Shown here: positions 1-8,712 of the stretch, one piece after another
How positions within the stretch are numbered: the stretch's first letter is position 1
How the letters are laid out: the number at the start of each line of letters is the position of its first letter
Source of the DNA: Achromobacter sp. B7
GTDB taxonomy: Bacteria; Pseudomonadota; Gammaproteobacteria; Burkholderiales; Burkholderiaceae_B
Direction of reading: 5' to 3'
DNA length: 64,000 bases
NCBI RefSeq assembly: GCF_003600685.1
Contig: NZ_CP032084.1
Coordinates: forward strand, 2,542,001-2,606,000
Translations under genes and position numbers: made by a program
Notes under the pieces: model-generated
What the model saw: only the letters and a program-made list of their open reading frames with translations
What the model was told of the DNA's origin: nothing
The model's database searches: none

Positions 1-1
1 G

Positions 2-358
2 CCGGATGGTCTGGACTACGCGGTCAACCGTTACCGCCGCGAAGCCGACCGGCACTATCAGGTGCTGGACGAGCATCTGAAGGGGCGCGAATTCATCGTG
101 GGTAACTGCTACACCATCGCGGATATTTCGGCGTGGGGCTGGCTTGATCGGGCCTCGCGCGTGCGCAAGGGCTCGGAAGATCCGCTGGCGCCGTTTCCGG
201 AATTGAAGCGCTGGTTCGCCGGCGTGGATGCACGCCCGGCGGTTGCGCGCGCCCGGGCGCTCAGCAAAAGCCACCAATGGAAAACCGTCAACGACGACGA
301 GACCAAGCGGGCCTTGTTCCCCTCAAATTTCGCGCCTGCGTCGTCGCGAGCGGTTTGA
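2..358 (+). CDS. Glutathione S-transferase, C-terminal part (5' end outside window)
   Basis: The open frame enters from the left edge, so the N-terminal thioredoxin-like glutathione-binding domain is missing and only the all-helical C-terminal domain is seen. The segment FIVGNCYTIADISAWGW is the characteristic GST helix (N-capping box followed by the conserved Asp). FPELKRWFAGVDARPAVARA is the usual GST C-terminal helix. The tail resembles Ure2p/YfcG/YghU-type bacterial GSTs, which use glutathione for peroxide or disulfide chemistry in the cytosol; the subfamily is inference. A TetR regulator starts 80 bp downstream in the same direction and may control it. Confidence 0.85.
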   Translation, partial: PDGLDYAVNRYRREADRHYQVLDEHLKGREFIVGNCYTIADISAWGWLDRASRVRKGSEDPLAPFPELKRWFAGVDARPAVARARALSKSHQWKTVNDDETKRALFPSNFAPASSRAV

Positions 359-438
359 AATGAAGATCCAGAACGAGCGTAATAGGATGACGTCACCATC
401 GTCTGTTTGTTGCACGACACAGCCGCGTAGGGTTGCAC

Positions 439-1035
439 ATGGCGCGCCCCAAAGAGTTTGACGAAGCGGCGGCGCTTGATGCCGCTATCGAATGCTTCTG
501 GTCGCGCGGTTACGAAGCCACGTCGGTGCGTGATCTGGCCGCTGCCATGGGCATCGTGGGCCCGAGCTTGTACAACACGTTTGGCGACAAGCGCCGGCTG
601 TACCAGCGGGCGCTCGCGCATTACGTCGAGCGCGGCTTTTGCGAACGGGTCAGGCGTTTTGAATCGCAAATGACACCCCGCGAGGCCATCGGCGCGTTCT
701 TTGACGAGATCATCGAACTATCGTTGGCGGACGAGCAGCGCAAGGGCTGCATGATCGTGAACTCGGCGCTGGAGTTGTCTGCGCACGATGCCGAGTTCCA
801 AGAGGCGCTGGCGCTTGTGCTGCGGGATATGGAGGCTTTCTTCCTGCGCTGCGTGCAGGCGGGCCAGCAAGCCGGCACGATCAACGCCACGCAGCCGGCG
901 GATGACCTTGCGCGCATGCTGCTCGGCTTGCTGATGGGCCTGCGCGTGCTGGCGCGCTCGCGGCCGGAACCGGAGTTGCTGCGTGGTCTGGTTCGGCCCG
1001 CGCTGGCCTTGCTTGATGACGCCCGCCCGCGTTGA
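439..1035 (+). CDS. TetR/AcrR family transcriptional regulator
   Basis: A 198-aa protein with an N-terminal helix-turn-helix: FDEAAALDAAIECFWSRGYEATSVRDLAAAMG, then the recognition helix GPSLYNTFGDKRRLY at about residues 38-52. The C-terminal ligand domain is of the TetR_C type common in regulators of detoxification genes. The ATG at 439 is chosen because the TetR motif begins directly after it (MARPKEFD) and AGGG lies about 9 bp upstream; an in-frame TTG at 433 adds nothing. It follows the GST gene on the same strand. The ligand is unknown. Confidence 0.9.
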   Translation: MARPKEFDEAAALDAAIECFWSRGYEATSVRDLAAAMGIVGPSLYNTFGDKRRLYQRALAHYVERGFCERVRRFESQMTPREAIGAFFDEIIELSLADEQRKGCMIVNSALELSAHDAEFQEALALVLRDMEAFFLRCVQAGQQAGTINATQPADDLARMLLGLLMGLRVLARSRPEPELLRGLVRPALALLDDARPR

Positions 1036-1161
1036 TGGCAAAGCCGGACAACGCGGTGGGCTCCCCGCAATAAACCCGGCATCGGGCGATGGCCTGGAAT
1101 TTTTCTACGAAAGCTGGCCGCGCGGGCGGTGACGTGTTGAGGCTGTCCGGGCGGCGCTGCC

Positions 1162-2178
1162 TTATAAATCCAGCACGAGCCTGCTGCCCTTGGCGCTGGA
1201 CACGCAAATCAGCATCGTCTTTTGCGCGGCCTTTTCCGCGTTGCTGAGATATTGGTCGGCGTGTTCGGCTTCGCCTTCCAGAATGCGGGTCTCACAGGTG
1301 CCGCACACGCCCTCGCGGCACAGGCAATCCACCGGCACGGTGCTGTCGCGCTCGATGGCGTTCAGGATGGACTCGCCGGCGGCCACCTCCACGGTCTTGC
1401 CGGACTTGGCCAGCACCACCGTGAAAGCGCCGCCGGTTTGCTTGGGCGCGGCGAATTGTTCGACGTGCACGCGCGCTGACTCGATTCCGACTGCTTGCGC
1501 GGCGCCGCGCACGGCATCGATCAGTGAGGGGGGGCCGCATACGTAGGCGTGCGCGCCAGGTTCCATGCCGCCCAGCAGGCCCGCCAGATCCATGCGCTGG
1601 CCTTTGCTGTCGACATAGAAACGGACGCCATTCCCGCAGAGCCGGGCAAGCTCGTCCCGAAAGGCGCCGTGTTCGTCAGCGCGATAGGCGTAGTGCAGTT
1701 CGTACGAACCACCGCACCGGAGCAGGTCATGCAACTGCGACATGAATGGGGTGATGCCGATGCCGCCAGCGATCAGGACGTGGTGGCGGGCGGCCTCGTC
1801 CAGTGCAAACAAGTTGTTGGGCGCGGTGATGTAGAGTGCGTCGCCTTCGGCCACCTTGTCATGCATAAAGGCAGACCCGCCTTTGGACGGCGTTTCGCGC
1901 CGCACGCCGATCTGGTAGTTGCCAAGGGCGTTGGGCGAACTCATCAGCGAGTAAGCGTTGTTGTAATGGCGACTGCCGTCGCGCAGCTGCACGATGATGT
2001 GGCTGCCGCCCGTGAAGGGCGGCAACGCGCCGCCGTCCATGGCCTCCAGCGTGTAGCGCTTGACCAGCGGGGTGACGTGCTCGATGCGCGCGACGCGCAC
2101 GAGCAGGGCCGCTTGGGCGCCAAGGGTGCTGGCGGTGCTGGTGGTGCTCAGGCTGCTCATGGTGCTGATGGTGCTCAT
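1162..2178 (-). CDS. cntB: Carnitine monooxygenase reductase subunit (CntB/YeaX-like)
   Basis: A 338-aa FMN/[2Fe-2S] reductase of the phthalate dioxygenase reductase class. Order: FMN-binding barrel (HYNNAYSLMSSP, about 73-84), NAD-binding domain (LIAGGIGITPFMSQL, then YVCGPPSLI), and a C-terminal plant-type ferredoxin with C287-x4-C292-x2-C295-x29-C325. It passes electrons from NAD(P)H to the Rieske oxygenase. Its ATG overlaps the stop of cntA by four bases (ATGA), so the two are translationally coupled. The first 17 residues are a Ser/Thr-rich extension made of AGCACC-type hexamers, which this family normally lacks. Assignment as CntB rests mainly on the adjacent CntA. Confidence 0.88.
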   Translation of the reverse strand: MSTISTMSSLSTTSTASTLGAQAALLVRVARIEHVTPLVKRYTLEAMDGGALPPFTGGSHIIVQLRDGSRHYNNAYSLMSSPNALGNYQIGVRRETPSKGGSAFMHDKVAEGDALYITAPNNLFALDEAARHHVLIAGGIGITPFMSQLHDLLRCGGSYELHYAYRADEHGAFRDELARLCGNGVRFYVDSKGQRMDLAGLLGGMEPGAHAYVCGPPSLIDAVRGAAQAVGIESARVHVEQFAAPKQTGGAFTVVLAKSGKTVEVAAGESILNAIERDSTVPVDCLCREGVCGTCETRILEGEAEHADQYLSNAEKAAQKTMLICVSSAKGSRLVLDL

Positions 2179-3347
2179 GCTCGCGCCGTGGCGCGATGGA
2201 GCGCGGGCGGGGAAGTGTCGGCAGACAAGGCTTCCTGGTATTCCGTGGCCAGCTTGCGATGAAAATGCACGATGCCGTGCTCGCTGATTCCGCTGCGCTG
2301 GCGGTCGACCATGATGCGGCCTTGCCCGCGATAGCCGCGCGACTTCAATCCCTTCTGCACGCTTTCCACCAGTCGCAGGTCTTCAGGCCGAAAAACGTCG
2401 CGATACCAGTCCACCAGCTTCTGCTGTTCCTCGGTCAATTCCTTGTTCAGAAAGTAAATGTCGTAGTGCTGCAACGTGACGCCCGCGCTGGCGGGAAATT
2501 CGTAGATGACGGTCATGAAGTCGGCGCCCGGTGGCACGTTGAACATCGTGCAGGGCCAGGCCCAGAAGCCTGCAAAGCTGGGGTCCTTCACCGAGGCATC
2601 GACCTTGAAGGATTTTTCGGACGATTTCGCCAGGCCGAATTGCAACGTCCAGTTGCCGTGCATCGTGTGGGTGTATTTGTCGACCTGGACAGAGTCCGCA
2701 AAGCTGGGGTGCACCGGGCCGCAGTGATAGCACTCCAGGTAGTTGTCGACGATGGACTTCCAATTGGCGGGAGTTTCGGTGACGAAGCGCGCGGCCAGTT
2801 GCAGGGTGTCCACCACCGGGCAGGCGGCGCGCAGGCGGGCTTCGAAGCCGGGGAGTTGGTCTTCTACCGACCCCGCGCGCGGGTTCAGGTTGATGAAGAC
2901 AAAGCCCGCGGCTTCTTCGACCTTGATCGGGACCAGCGTGGCCTTGTCCCGGTCAAAGTTGGGCACGTTGTCGCAGTTGCGGGCGAAGGCCAGCTCGCCA
3001 TCCAGCTTGAACGTCCAGGCGTGGTACGGACAGGTGATGACGTTTTTGGCTTTGCCGCTGCCTTGCAACAGTTGGTGGCCGCGATGCGGGCACACGTTGT
3101 AGAACGCGCGCAGGATGCCGTCGCGGTCGCGCAGCACAATGATGCTTTCACCGATGATGTCGCGCGTTACGTAGTCGTTGGGCTCGGCCAATTCGCTACG
3201 GTGGGCCACGCAGATCCAGCTGTGGGCAAAGATCTTTTCCTGCTCGTACTGGAAGACGGCGTCCTGGGTGTAATACGGGGCGGGCAGCGTCCAGGCGTTT
3301 TCTTCGTCGGCGTTGAAGTCGGCGGGCAGCTTGGGGATGCGGTTCAT
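2175..3347 (-). CDS. cntA: Carnitine monooxygenase oxygenase subunit (Rieske, CntA/YeaW-like)
   Basis: A 390-aa Rieske non-haem iron oxygenase. The Rieske cluster ligands are C86, H88, C106 and H109 (CPHRGH and CPYH). The catalytic iron motif is E205-x2-H208-x4-H213 ([12 protein letters not shown]). The family usually has Asp as the bridging residue; CntA enzymes have Glu at this same position, which separates them from most Rieske oxygenases. Much of the protein matches CntA from memory (for example [16 protein letters not shown] and MFNVPPG). CntA cleaves carnitine to trimethylamine and malic semialdehyde. It is coupled by ATGA overlaps to the transporter upstream and to the reductase downstream, forming one operon. 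Confidence 0.92.
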   Translation of the reverse strand: MNRIPKLPADFNADEENAWTLPAPYYTQDAVFQYEQEKIFAHSWICVAHRSELAEPNDYVTRDIIGESIIVLRDRDGILRAFYNVCPHRGHQLLQGSGKAKNVITCPYHAWTFKLDGELAFARNCDNVPNFDRDKATLVPIKVEEAAGFVFINLNPRAGSVEDQLPGFEARLRAACPVVDTLQLAARFVTETPANWKSIVDNYLECYHCGPVHPSFADSVQVDKYTHTMHGNWTLQFGLAKSSEKSFKVDASVKDPSFAGFWAWPCTMFNVPPGADFMTVIYEFPASAGVTLQHYDIYFLNKELTEEQQKLVDWYRDVFRPEDLRLVESVQKGLKSRGYRGQGRIMVDRQRSGISEHGIVHFHRKLATEYQEALSADTSPPALHRATARA

Positions 3348-4912
3348 GATGCTCTCCTGGGAACAAAGGCCGGTTGGGTGGGCGATTCAATCTGATGCGC
3401 CGGGATATCTCCGTAGTCCTGCATCAACCAGCGGAACAGGCCGAACAGCTTGATGCCCAGAATGAAGACAAAGGGGATGGCGGTCAGCACCACGGCCGTT
3501 TTCATCGTTTCCAAAGACGCCTTGGTGAACAGCATTGCCAGCGGGACCAGCGTCAGTGCAATGCACCAGAAGACGCGGCTGGCGGGCGTGGGGTCTTCGC
3601 CTTCCGACAGGTTGCGCGTGGTGGTGGCGGCGACGGCGTAGGCCACGGCGTCGACGTGGGCGGCCAGAAAGACCAGCATGGTTGCCAGGTACAGCGCCAA
3701 AAACAGCTTGCCGGCCGGCAGCACGCTTAGCAGCATTTCCACTGCCGTTTCGCCGCCTTGTTCCTGCAAGACGCGGGGCACGTCGATGGCGCCCGTCATG
3801 AACTGGTGCATTGAATAGCTTTCCAGCGCGCCGAAGAAGAACCAGCATCCGGCGCTGCCGCCAAGCAGCAGCGCATAGATCACTTCCTTGATCTTGCGGC
3901 CCTTGGAAACGCGCGCCACAAACATGGCCACGCCCGGCGAATACGACACCCACCACAGCCAATAGAACACCGTCCAACCGCGGTTGAAGGCCCCGTCGCC
4001 GGCGGGGTCGGTGAACAGGCTCATGCGGACGTAGTTTTGCAGCATCAGGCCCAGGCCATTGACGATGTTGTTGCCGGAAAACTGCGTGGGGCCCACGACC
4101 AGCACGACGGCAGCCAGCAGCAGCGCGCCCCAACAGACCAGATGGCTCAGGCGCTTCATGCCGCTGGCGATGCCGATATAGGCGCTGGCCGAAAACAGCG
4201 CGGACACGCCGACGATCACGATCACCTGCATGGCGAAGGTGTCGGGCGTGCCGACCAGGCTGGTCAGGCCGCGCGTGAAGGTGGATGCCGTCAGCGCAAT
4301 GGACACCGTCAGCGCGCCGAACATCGTCAGCAGGAAGATCAGGTCCGCCAGACGGCCGACGGGACCCGTCGCACGAAAACCCGTTATCGCTTGGAGGATA
4401 GATGCCAGGTTCAGCCCCGCCTTCTTGCGCACATGAAAGTGGTAGGCCATGGCCAGCGAGGGCAGGGCGTATACCGCCCACGCGCTTAACCCCCAGTGGA
4501 AAAACGAATAGCTGATGCTGGTTTCCAGGGCCTCGCGCGTGCCCGACGCGACGTTGAGCCCGGGCGTTTGGTAGTAGTAGGCCCACTCCATCACGCCCCA
4601 ATACAGCGTCGACGAGCCCATGCCGGCACAGATGAACATGAAGATCCAGGACAGCGTCGAGTATTCGGGCTTGCTGTCACCGAGGCGCACGTTGCCGTAT
4701 TTGCTGAACGCCAGGCCAATGCAGGCGATGACGCAGCCGAAGACAAACACCTGGATCAGCGAGCCGAATGAACGCGTGGTCCAGTCGAATAGATCGGCCG
4801 CGGTGGCGGCGGCTTGCATGGGCCAGAGGACCATGGCGATGACGGTGAGCAGCACGGCGGTAAGTGTGCAAAGCGTCAGGAACCCGTCGCGGCGTGGCGC
4901 GGCTATTTTCAC
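3344..4912 (-). CDS. BCCT family transporter, probably for carnitine or a related betaine
   Basis: A 522-aa inner-membrane protein with about twelve hydrophobic segments. It has the betaine/carnitine/choline transporter signature: [14 protein letters not shown], then [20 protein letters not shown] at about 318-337 with its aromatic cluster, followed by the cytoplasmic [11 protein letters not shown] loop. It is first in the operon and overlaps cntA by ATGA, so import of a quaternary ammonium substrate for CntAB is the likely role. Carnitine is preferred because of the neighbours; gamma-butyrobetaine or another betaine cannot be excluded. The divergent HTH-PAS regulator lies about 195 bp away. 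Confidence 0.88.
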   Translation of the reverse strand: MKIAAPRRDGFLTLCTLTAVLLTVIAMVLWPMQAAATAADLFDWTTRSFGSLIQVFVFGCVIACIGLAFSKYGNVRLGDSKPEYSTLSWIFMFICAGMGSSTLYWGVMEWAYYYQTPGLNVASGTREALETSISYSFFHWGLSAWAVYALPSLAMAYHFHVRKKAGLNLASILQAITGFRATGPVGRLADLIFLLTMFGALTVSIALTASTFTRGLTSLVGTPDTFAMQVIVIVGVSALFSASAYIGIASGMKRLSHLVCWGALLLAAVVLVVGPTQFSGNNIVNGLGLMLQNYVRMSLFTDPAGDGAFNRGWTVFYWLWWVSYSPGVAMFVARVSKGRKIKEVIYALLLGGSAGCWFFFGALESYSMHQFMTGAIDVPRVLQEQGGETAVEMLLSVLPAGKLFLALYLATMLVFLAAHVDAVAYAVAATTTRNLSEGEDPTPASRVFWCIALTLVPLAMLFTKASLETMKTAVVLTAIPFVFILGIKLFGLFRWLMQDYGDIPAHQIESPTQPAFVPRRAS

Positions 4913-4956
4913 GTTGTCTCCTTCCTTGCGTCGTTGCGCGCGGTATCTTGTCGTGT

Positions 4957-4991
4957 GTTAACCAGCGGTTTACATTAACCATTGATTAACC
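4957..4991. promoter_or_regulatory. Three TTAACC copies in the carnitine operon/regulator divergent promoter
   Basis: TTAACC occurs at 4958-4963, 4975-4980 and 4986-4991, start-to-start spacings 17 and 11 bp. The last copy sits within a short inverted repeat (CATTG-N7-CAATG). The cluster lies 45-80 bp upstream of the transporter start and about 120 bp upstream of the chosen regulator start. Binding by the divergent HTH protein is inference. Confidence 0.4.
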
Positions 4992-5107
4992 CAATGATTG
5001 ACCCGGACTGTAGGAAGAACCTTGCCCATGCACAAGCTTCAATCGGAAAACGGCGCGTTTGTAACGGGTGGTTTTTGTTTTCGCTGTGTCGGCTGGACAC
5101 GGTCGTC

Positions 5108-6100
5108 ATGAAAGAAGACAGCTTTGCGTTCCGCTTGAAAGAGCTGCTTGAACACAAGCAACTGACGCTGCAAGCCGTGGCCGGCGCGCTGAATGTCTCG
5201 CGCCCCGCCGTCCATAAATGGACGAAGGGCGGCGAGATCGACTACGAAAAGCTGCGCAAGCTGGCGGCGTTTCTGGGGGTGAACTGGATCTGGCTGCGAT
5301 ACGGCGAGCAAGCGCGGGAAGAGGCCGGTGCAGCAAGCGCCGTGGACATCCCCATGACGGATACGCGCCGCCGCTACATGGCCGACATCATGGAAAGCGA
5401 AGCGCGCATGAAGCTGGCGCAAGAGGGCGCGCGCATCGTTACGTGGGAATGGAACCTGATCACGGACGACGTCAGCTACTCGCCCAACGTCCAAGCCGTA
5501 TACGGTTGGCGCATTGTCAGCAACGACAGCTTCTGGTTGCACGTGCACCCCGACGACGTTGCCATGATGCAGGCCGTCTACGACGAATCCCTGCGCACCG
5601 GCAACGCGCACGAATTCGACTTTCGCGTGATCCAGCCGGATGGCGCCCTGCGCTGGATTTCCTCACGCGCCACGCCCGTGCGCGACTTTGACGGACGCAT
5701 CGTCAAGGTGATCGGCATCAGCATGGACAACACCGCCCGCAAGCTGGCCGAGCAATCCCTGCGCGATCAGCAGGCGCGCTTTGAAGCGGTGTTTGAGCTG
5801 ACGTCGCAAGGCATGGCGCTGCTGGACGCCAACCTGCGCTGCGAATCCGTCAATGGGGCGCTGGCGAGGATGCTGGGGGCCGACCCGAAAGCGCTGCTGG
5901 GCGATGGCCTGGCCGGGCTGCTGGCCGATGGCGGCGCGCGCCTGAAGAAGATGCTGCACGGCAGGCCCACCGCCGCGTTTGGCGCAAAGATGCGCGGCAA
6001 GGATGGCCGCTGGCTAACGGTGCAAGTGCGGGCGGTGTTGACACGCGGCACGGACGCGGGGGCAGCGGCGTACTTTGCGTTGGCGGTGGAGCAGGGGTGA
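5108..6100 (+). CDS. HTH-XRE/PAS-domain transcriptional regulator
   Basis: A 330-aa protein. The N-terminal Cro/C1-type helix-turn-helix is at about residues 5-60 (RLKELLEHKQLTLQAVAG, then NVSRPAVHKWTKGG). A PAS fold follows (WEWNLITDDVSYSPNVQAVYGW at about 115-136, ending in a PAC motif VRDFDGRIVKVIGISMD). A second PAS-like segment begins near FEAVFELTSQGMALLD. The upstream frame is open to a TTG at 4982, but the HTH begins at M43 of that frame and the TTAACC cluster lies in the extension. The ATG at 5108 is therefore preferred, although no good ribosome-binding site precedes it. The divergent position suggests a sensor-regulator for the carnitine operon; the PAS ligand is unknown. Confidence 0.8.
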   Translation: MKEDSFAFRLKELLEHKQLTLQAVAGALNVSRPAVHKWTKGGEIDYEKLRKLAAFLGVNWIWLRYGEQAREEAGAASAVDIPMTDTRRRYMADIMESEARMKLAQEGARIVTWEWNLITDDVSYSPNVQAVYGWRIVSNDSFWLHVHPDDVAMMQAVYDESLRTGNAHEFDFRVIQPDGALRWISSRATPVRDFDGRIVKVIGISMDNTARKLAEQSLRDQQARFEAVFELTSQGMALLDANLRCESVNGALARMLGADPKALLGDGLAGLLADGGARLKKMLHGRPTAAFGAKMRGKDGRWLTVQVRAVLTRGTDAGAAAYFALAVEQG

Positions 6101-6145
6101 GCGGGGGGAAGACGCTGCCAGCCCGCCCCGCGCAAACGCCGGTCA

Positions 6146-6598
6146 TCACCCCCCGCGACTCTTCACCACCAAATTGCTCACAAACACCTGCACCACTTCA
6201 TCTTTCTGATTTAAGGTGGTGGTGCGCGCTTTCACCAAGCCCTGTTCCGGCCGGGTTTTCGATGGCCGCACTTCCAGCACCTCGCTTTCTATCCGCAACT
6301 CGTCGTCCGGACGCACCGGCAGCGGCCAGCGCATTTCTTCCACGCCCGCGCCGATGATGCCGCCGGCGGGTTTGAAGTCGCTGGCGACCAGCAGTTGCAT
6401 GGTCAGCGCGGCGGTGTGCCAGCCGCTGGCGGCCAGGCCTTTGAACAGCGTGACGTTGGCCGCGTCTTCATCAAGATGGAACGGCTGCGGGTCGAATTCC
6501 TTGGCGAAGGCCTTGATGCGTTCGCGCGTGACGCGCACGCGGGCGGTGCCGATGAAGCGTTGTCCGGGGGTCAGGTCTTCCAGGTAGTGCACGGCCAT
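6146..6598 (-). CDS. MaoC-like hot-dog dehydratase
   Basis: A 150-aa single hot-dog protein. The MaoC/(R)-specific enoyl-CoA hydratase pattern is clear: DLTPGQRFIGTARVRVTRERIKAFAKEFDPQPFHLDEDAA near the N-terminus holds the catalytic Asp-x4-His (D36-PQPF-H41), and ALTMQLLVASDF follows. Such enzymes hydrate enoyl-CoA thioesters in the cytosol. Expected length is 140-160 aa, so it is intact. It lies 47 bp downstream of the TetR gene on the same strand and is probably co-transcribed with it. Its substrate is unknown. Confidence 0.85.
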   Translation of the reverse strand: MAVHYLEDLTPGQRFIGTARVRVTRERIKAFAKEFDPQPFHLDEDAANVTLFKGLAASGWHTAALTMQLLVASDFKPAGGIIGAGVEEMRWPLPVRPDDELRIESEVLEVRPSKTRPEQGLVKARTTTLNQKDEVVQVFVSNLVVKSRGG

Positions 6599-6645
6599 GT
6601 TGGTTTGCTCCGTCGGTGGGCGTGGCAGGCGTGAATAAGGAAAAA

Positions 6646-7323
6646 TCAGCGGGGGGATTCCGAAGCCAGGGACGCCAGCAATTCACTGCGACAGGCTTCG
6701 AGGATTTCGTCGGCCAGCGGCGAGTCATCAGGGCAGGCCCGCGACAGCGCGACGGCGCCGATCACGTGGGCCAGCAAATCGATGCGCTTGGCGCGCGCGC
6801 GCTTGGCGGATAAAGACGGGTCTATGTTCGGATTTGAATCGGGGTTTGAATTCGCACCCGAATGCGCACCCGAATGCGCACCCGAATCCGGGTCCGCGTT
6901 CAGGCCCGAATCTTGCGGCGCAACGTCGTCCTTGGCCAACGCCGCCAGCATGTTCTCGATGCCTGCGGCAAAGGTGGTCTTGACGTCGTCGGACTGGCGC
7001 GCGGCGTCGCCGCACAGGGCGGCCATGGTGCAGCCCGCGCTGCGGCCGTCGCGATGGGCGCGGGACAGGTAGATGTTGACGAACTTGGCGGGGTCCATGT
7101 CGCCCGTCATCGCCAGGGATTGCGACAACCCAGACGCGGCCGTTTCGGCCATCAGGTCGGCCTTGGAGCGGAAGTGCTTGTAGAACCCGCCGTGGGTAAA
7201 GCCGGCAGCGGCCATCAGTTCGGCCACGCCCACGCCGTCGTACCCGCGTTCTCGAAACAGGGTCGATGCGGTCTCGACAATGTGCGCCCGGTTTGCCTGC
7301 GCCTGAGCCTTGGTGACCCTCAT
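6646..7323 (-). CDS. TetR family regulator with an in-frame repeat insertion
   Basis: A 225-aa regulator. The helix-turn-helix is at about residues 10-55 (RAHIVETASTLFRERGYDGVGVAEL, then GFTHGGFYKHFRSK). The ATG at 7323 (MRVTKAQAQ) is the conserved family start; the frame runs open to 7416 without similarity. Between about residues 140 and 176 the ligand domain is interrupted by DPDSGAHSGAHSGANSNPDS, encoded by 12-bp repeats and rich in Asn/Ser/Asp, unlike its surroundings. It is divergent from the Old Yellow Enzyme gene, and the shared promoter holds a direct-repeat operator candidate. A thiol or electrophile sensor role is inferred from the reductase neighbour. Confidence 0.87.
   Translation of the reverse strand: MRVTKAQAQANRAHIVETASTLFRERGYDGVGVAELMAAAGFTHGGFYKHFRSKADLMAETAASGLSQSLAMTGDMDPAKFVNIYLSRAHRDGRSAGCTMAALCGDAARQSDDVKTTFAAGIENMLAALAKDDVAPQDSGLNADPDSGAHSGAHSGANSNPDSNPNIDPSLSAKRARAKRIDLLAHVIGAVALSRACPDDSPLADEILEACRSELLASLASESPR
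6854..6889. repeat. 12-bp tandem repeat inside the TetR gene (three units)
   Basis: The unit GCACCCGAATGC starts at 6854, 6866 and 6878, the last copy ending degenerately. In-frame copy changes would add or remove four residues. Degenerate copies continue toward 6825 (ATTTGAATCGGG and similar). Confidence 0.8.
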
Positions 7324-7398
7324 TTTTGCAACCTCGTTGGATGACACGCCCGCGCGTGCCAGTCTGTTAATGCCATGTGCAGGTGACAAATATACATT

Positions 7399-7449
7399 GA
7401 TGTCGATCATCATCAAAGTACTTGACGGTTTAGATGTTGATCATCATCA
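7399..7449. promoter_or_regulatory. Direct-repeat operator candidate between TetR and Old Yellow Enzyme genes
   Basis: GATGTCGATCATCATCA (7399-7415) recurs as GATGTTGATCATCATCA (7433-7449), 16 of 17 identical, with starts 34 bp apart (about three helical turns). Each contains a GATC-centred core. The pair lies in the divergent promoter, so autoregulation by the TetR protein and control of the reductase are plausible. Confidence 0.5.
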
Positions 7450-7562
7450 TTAATGCCGTTGGCCGCCCGGCCCGGACCGTAATCCGGACCTGGCCCTGCC
7501 GCGATCAGCCCAAGGCCACCGCCTTGCGCACCGCAATCAACCCCTATTTATGGAACCCGACC

Positions 7563-8651
7563 ATGACCGACAACGCTTTGTTCCAGCCCTACACCTTAGG
7601 AACCCTGACGCTTTCCAACCGCATCGTGATGGCGCCGCTGACGCGCAATCGCGCCGAAGCGGGCTTTGTGCCCAGCCGCCATGCCGCGACGTATTACGCC
7701 CAGCGCGCTTCGGCGGGTTTGTTGATTGCCGAGGCGACGCAGATCTCGCAGCAAGGGCAGGGGTATCAGGACACGCCGGGTATTTACACGGCAGCGCAGG
7801 TCGAAGGCTGGCAGCAAGTGACGCAGGCCGTGCATGCCAAGGGCGGCAAGATATTCCTTCAGCTGTGGCATGTGGGCCGCGTGTCGCACGTGGACCTGCA
7901 AGAGAACGGCGCCGCGCCCGTCGCGCCGTCCGCCATCCGCGCCGAGACCAAGACGTTTGTCAACAATGGCTTTGAGCCGGTGTCGATGCCGCGCGCCTTG
8001 GCGCTGGACGAGCTGCCCGGCATCGTCGACGACTTTCGCCAAGCAGCCGCGAACGCCATTGCGGCGGGTTTCGATGGCGTGGAAATCCACGGCGCCAACG
8101 GCTATCTGCTTGAGCAATTCGCCAAGGACGGCGCGAACCATCGCGACGACGCGTACGGCGGTTCGGTGCAGAACCGTGCGCGGCTGTTGCTGGAGGTGAC
8201 GCAGGCGGTGGCCAACGAGGTGGGCGCCGACCGTACCGGCGTGCGCATTTCGCCGGTGTCGCCGGCCAACGGCATTACGTGCAGCGACCCGCAGGCGCAG
8301 TACGACTACATCGCTGACCAGCTCAATGCGTTGGGCGTGGTCTACCTGCACGTGGTGGAGGGCGCGACGGGCGGGCCGCGTGATGTGGCGCCGTTCGACT
8401 ACGGTTCGCTGCGCAGGCGCTTTACGAACACCTATATCGCCAACAACGGGTATTCGCTGGACCTGGCCGCCACCCAGCTTGCCCAGGGCCATGCCGACCT
8501 GTTTGCATTCGGCCGTCCGTTCATCGCCAACCCCGATCTGGTGCAGCGCCTGAAGACGGGCGCTGCGCTGGCGCAGCTGGACCCCGCCACGCTGTATGGC
8601 GGCGGCGCACAAGGCTATATCGACTACCCGGCGCTGGCCGACGCGCGCTGA
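7563..8651 (+). CDS. Old Yellow Enzyme family alkene reductase (NemA-like)
   Basis: A 362-aa FMN-dependent NAD(P)H oxidoreductase of the N-ethylmaleimide reductase/xenobiotic reductase family. Visible features: FMN-site segment NRIVMAPLTRNRA, LQLWHVGRVSH, the substrate-binding pair in EIHGANGYLLEQF (His-x-x-Asn), DAYGGSVQNRARL, and the phosphate site FGRPFIANPDLV near the C-terminus. It reduces activated C=C bonds of enals, enones, maleimides or nitro-esters in the cytosol. The ATG at 7563 matches the family start. An SDR gene follows 61 bp later. A second paralog is at 47917. Confidence 0.93.
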   Translation: MTDNALFQPYTLGTLTLSNRIVMAPLTRNRAEAGFVPSRHAATYYAQRASAGLLIAEATQISQQGQGYQDTPGIYTAAQVEGWQQVTQAVHAKGGKIFLQLWHVGRVSHVDLQENGAAPVAPSAIRAETKTFVNNGFEPVSMPRALALDELPGIVDDFRQAAANAIAAGFDGVEIHGANGYLLEQFAKDGANHRDDAYGGSVQNRARLLLEVTQAVANEVGADRTGVRISPVSPANGITCSDPQAQYDYIADQLNALGVVYLHVVEGATGGPRDVAPFDYGSLRRRFTNTYIANNGYSLDLAATQLAQGHADLFAFGRPFIANPDLVQRLKTGAALAQLDPATLYGGGAQGYIDYPALADAR

Positions 8652-8712
8652 TTGGCGGGCTATCGCCGTTTTCGCGGCGTGTCATCCGCGGACTTAAAAC
8701 GAGAACTGCAAA

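Noticed and set aside
4982..5107. TTG start for the HTH-PAS regulator
   Set aside because: It would add 42 residues without similarity and place the TTAACC promoter elements next to or inside the coding region.
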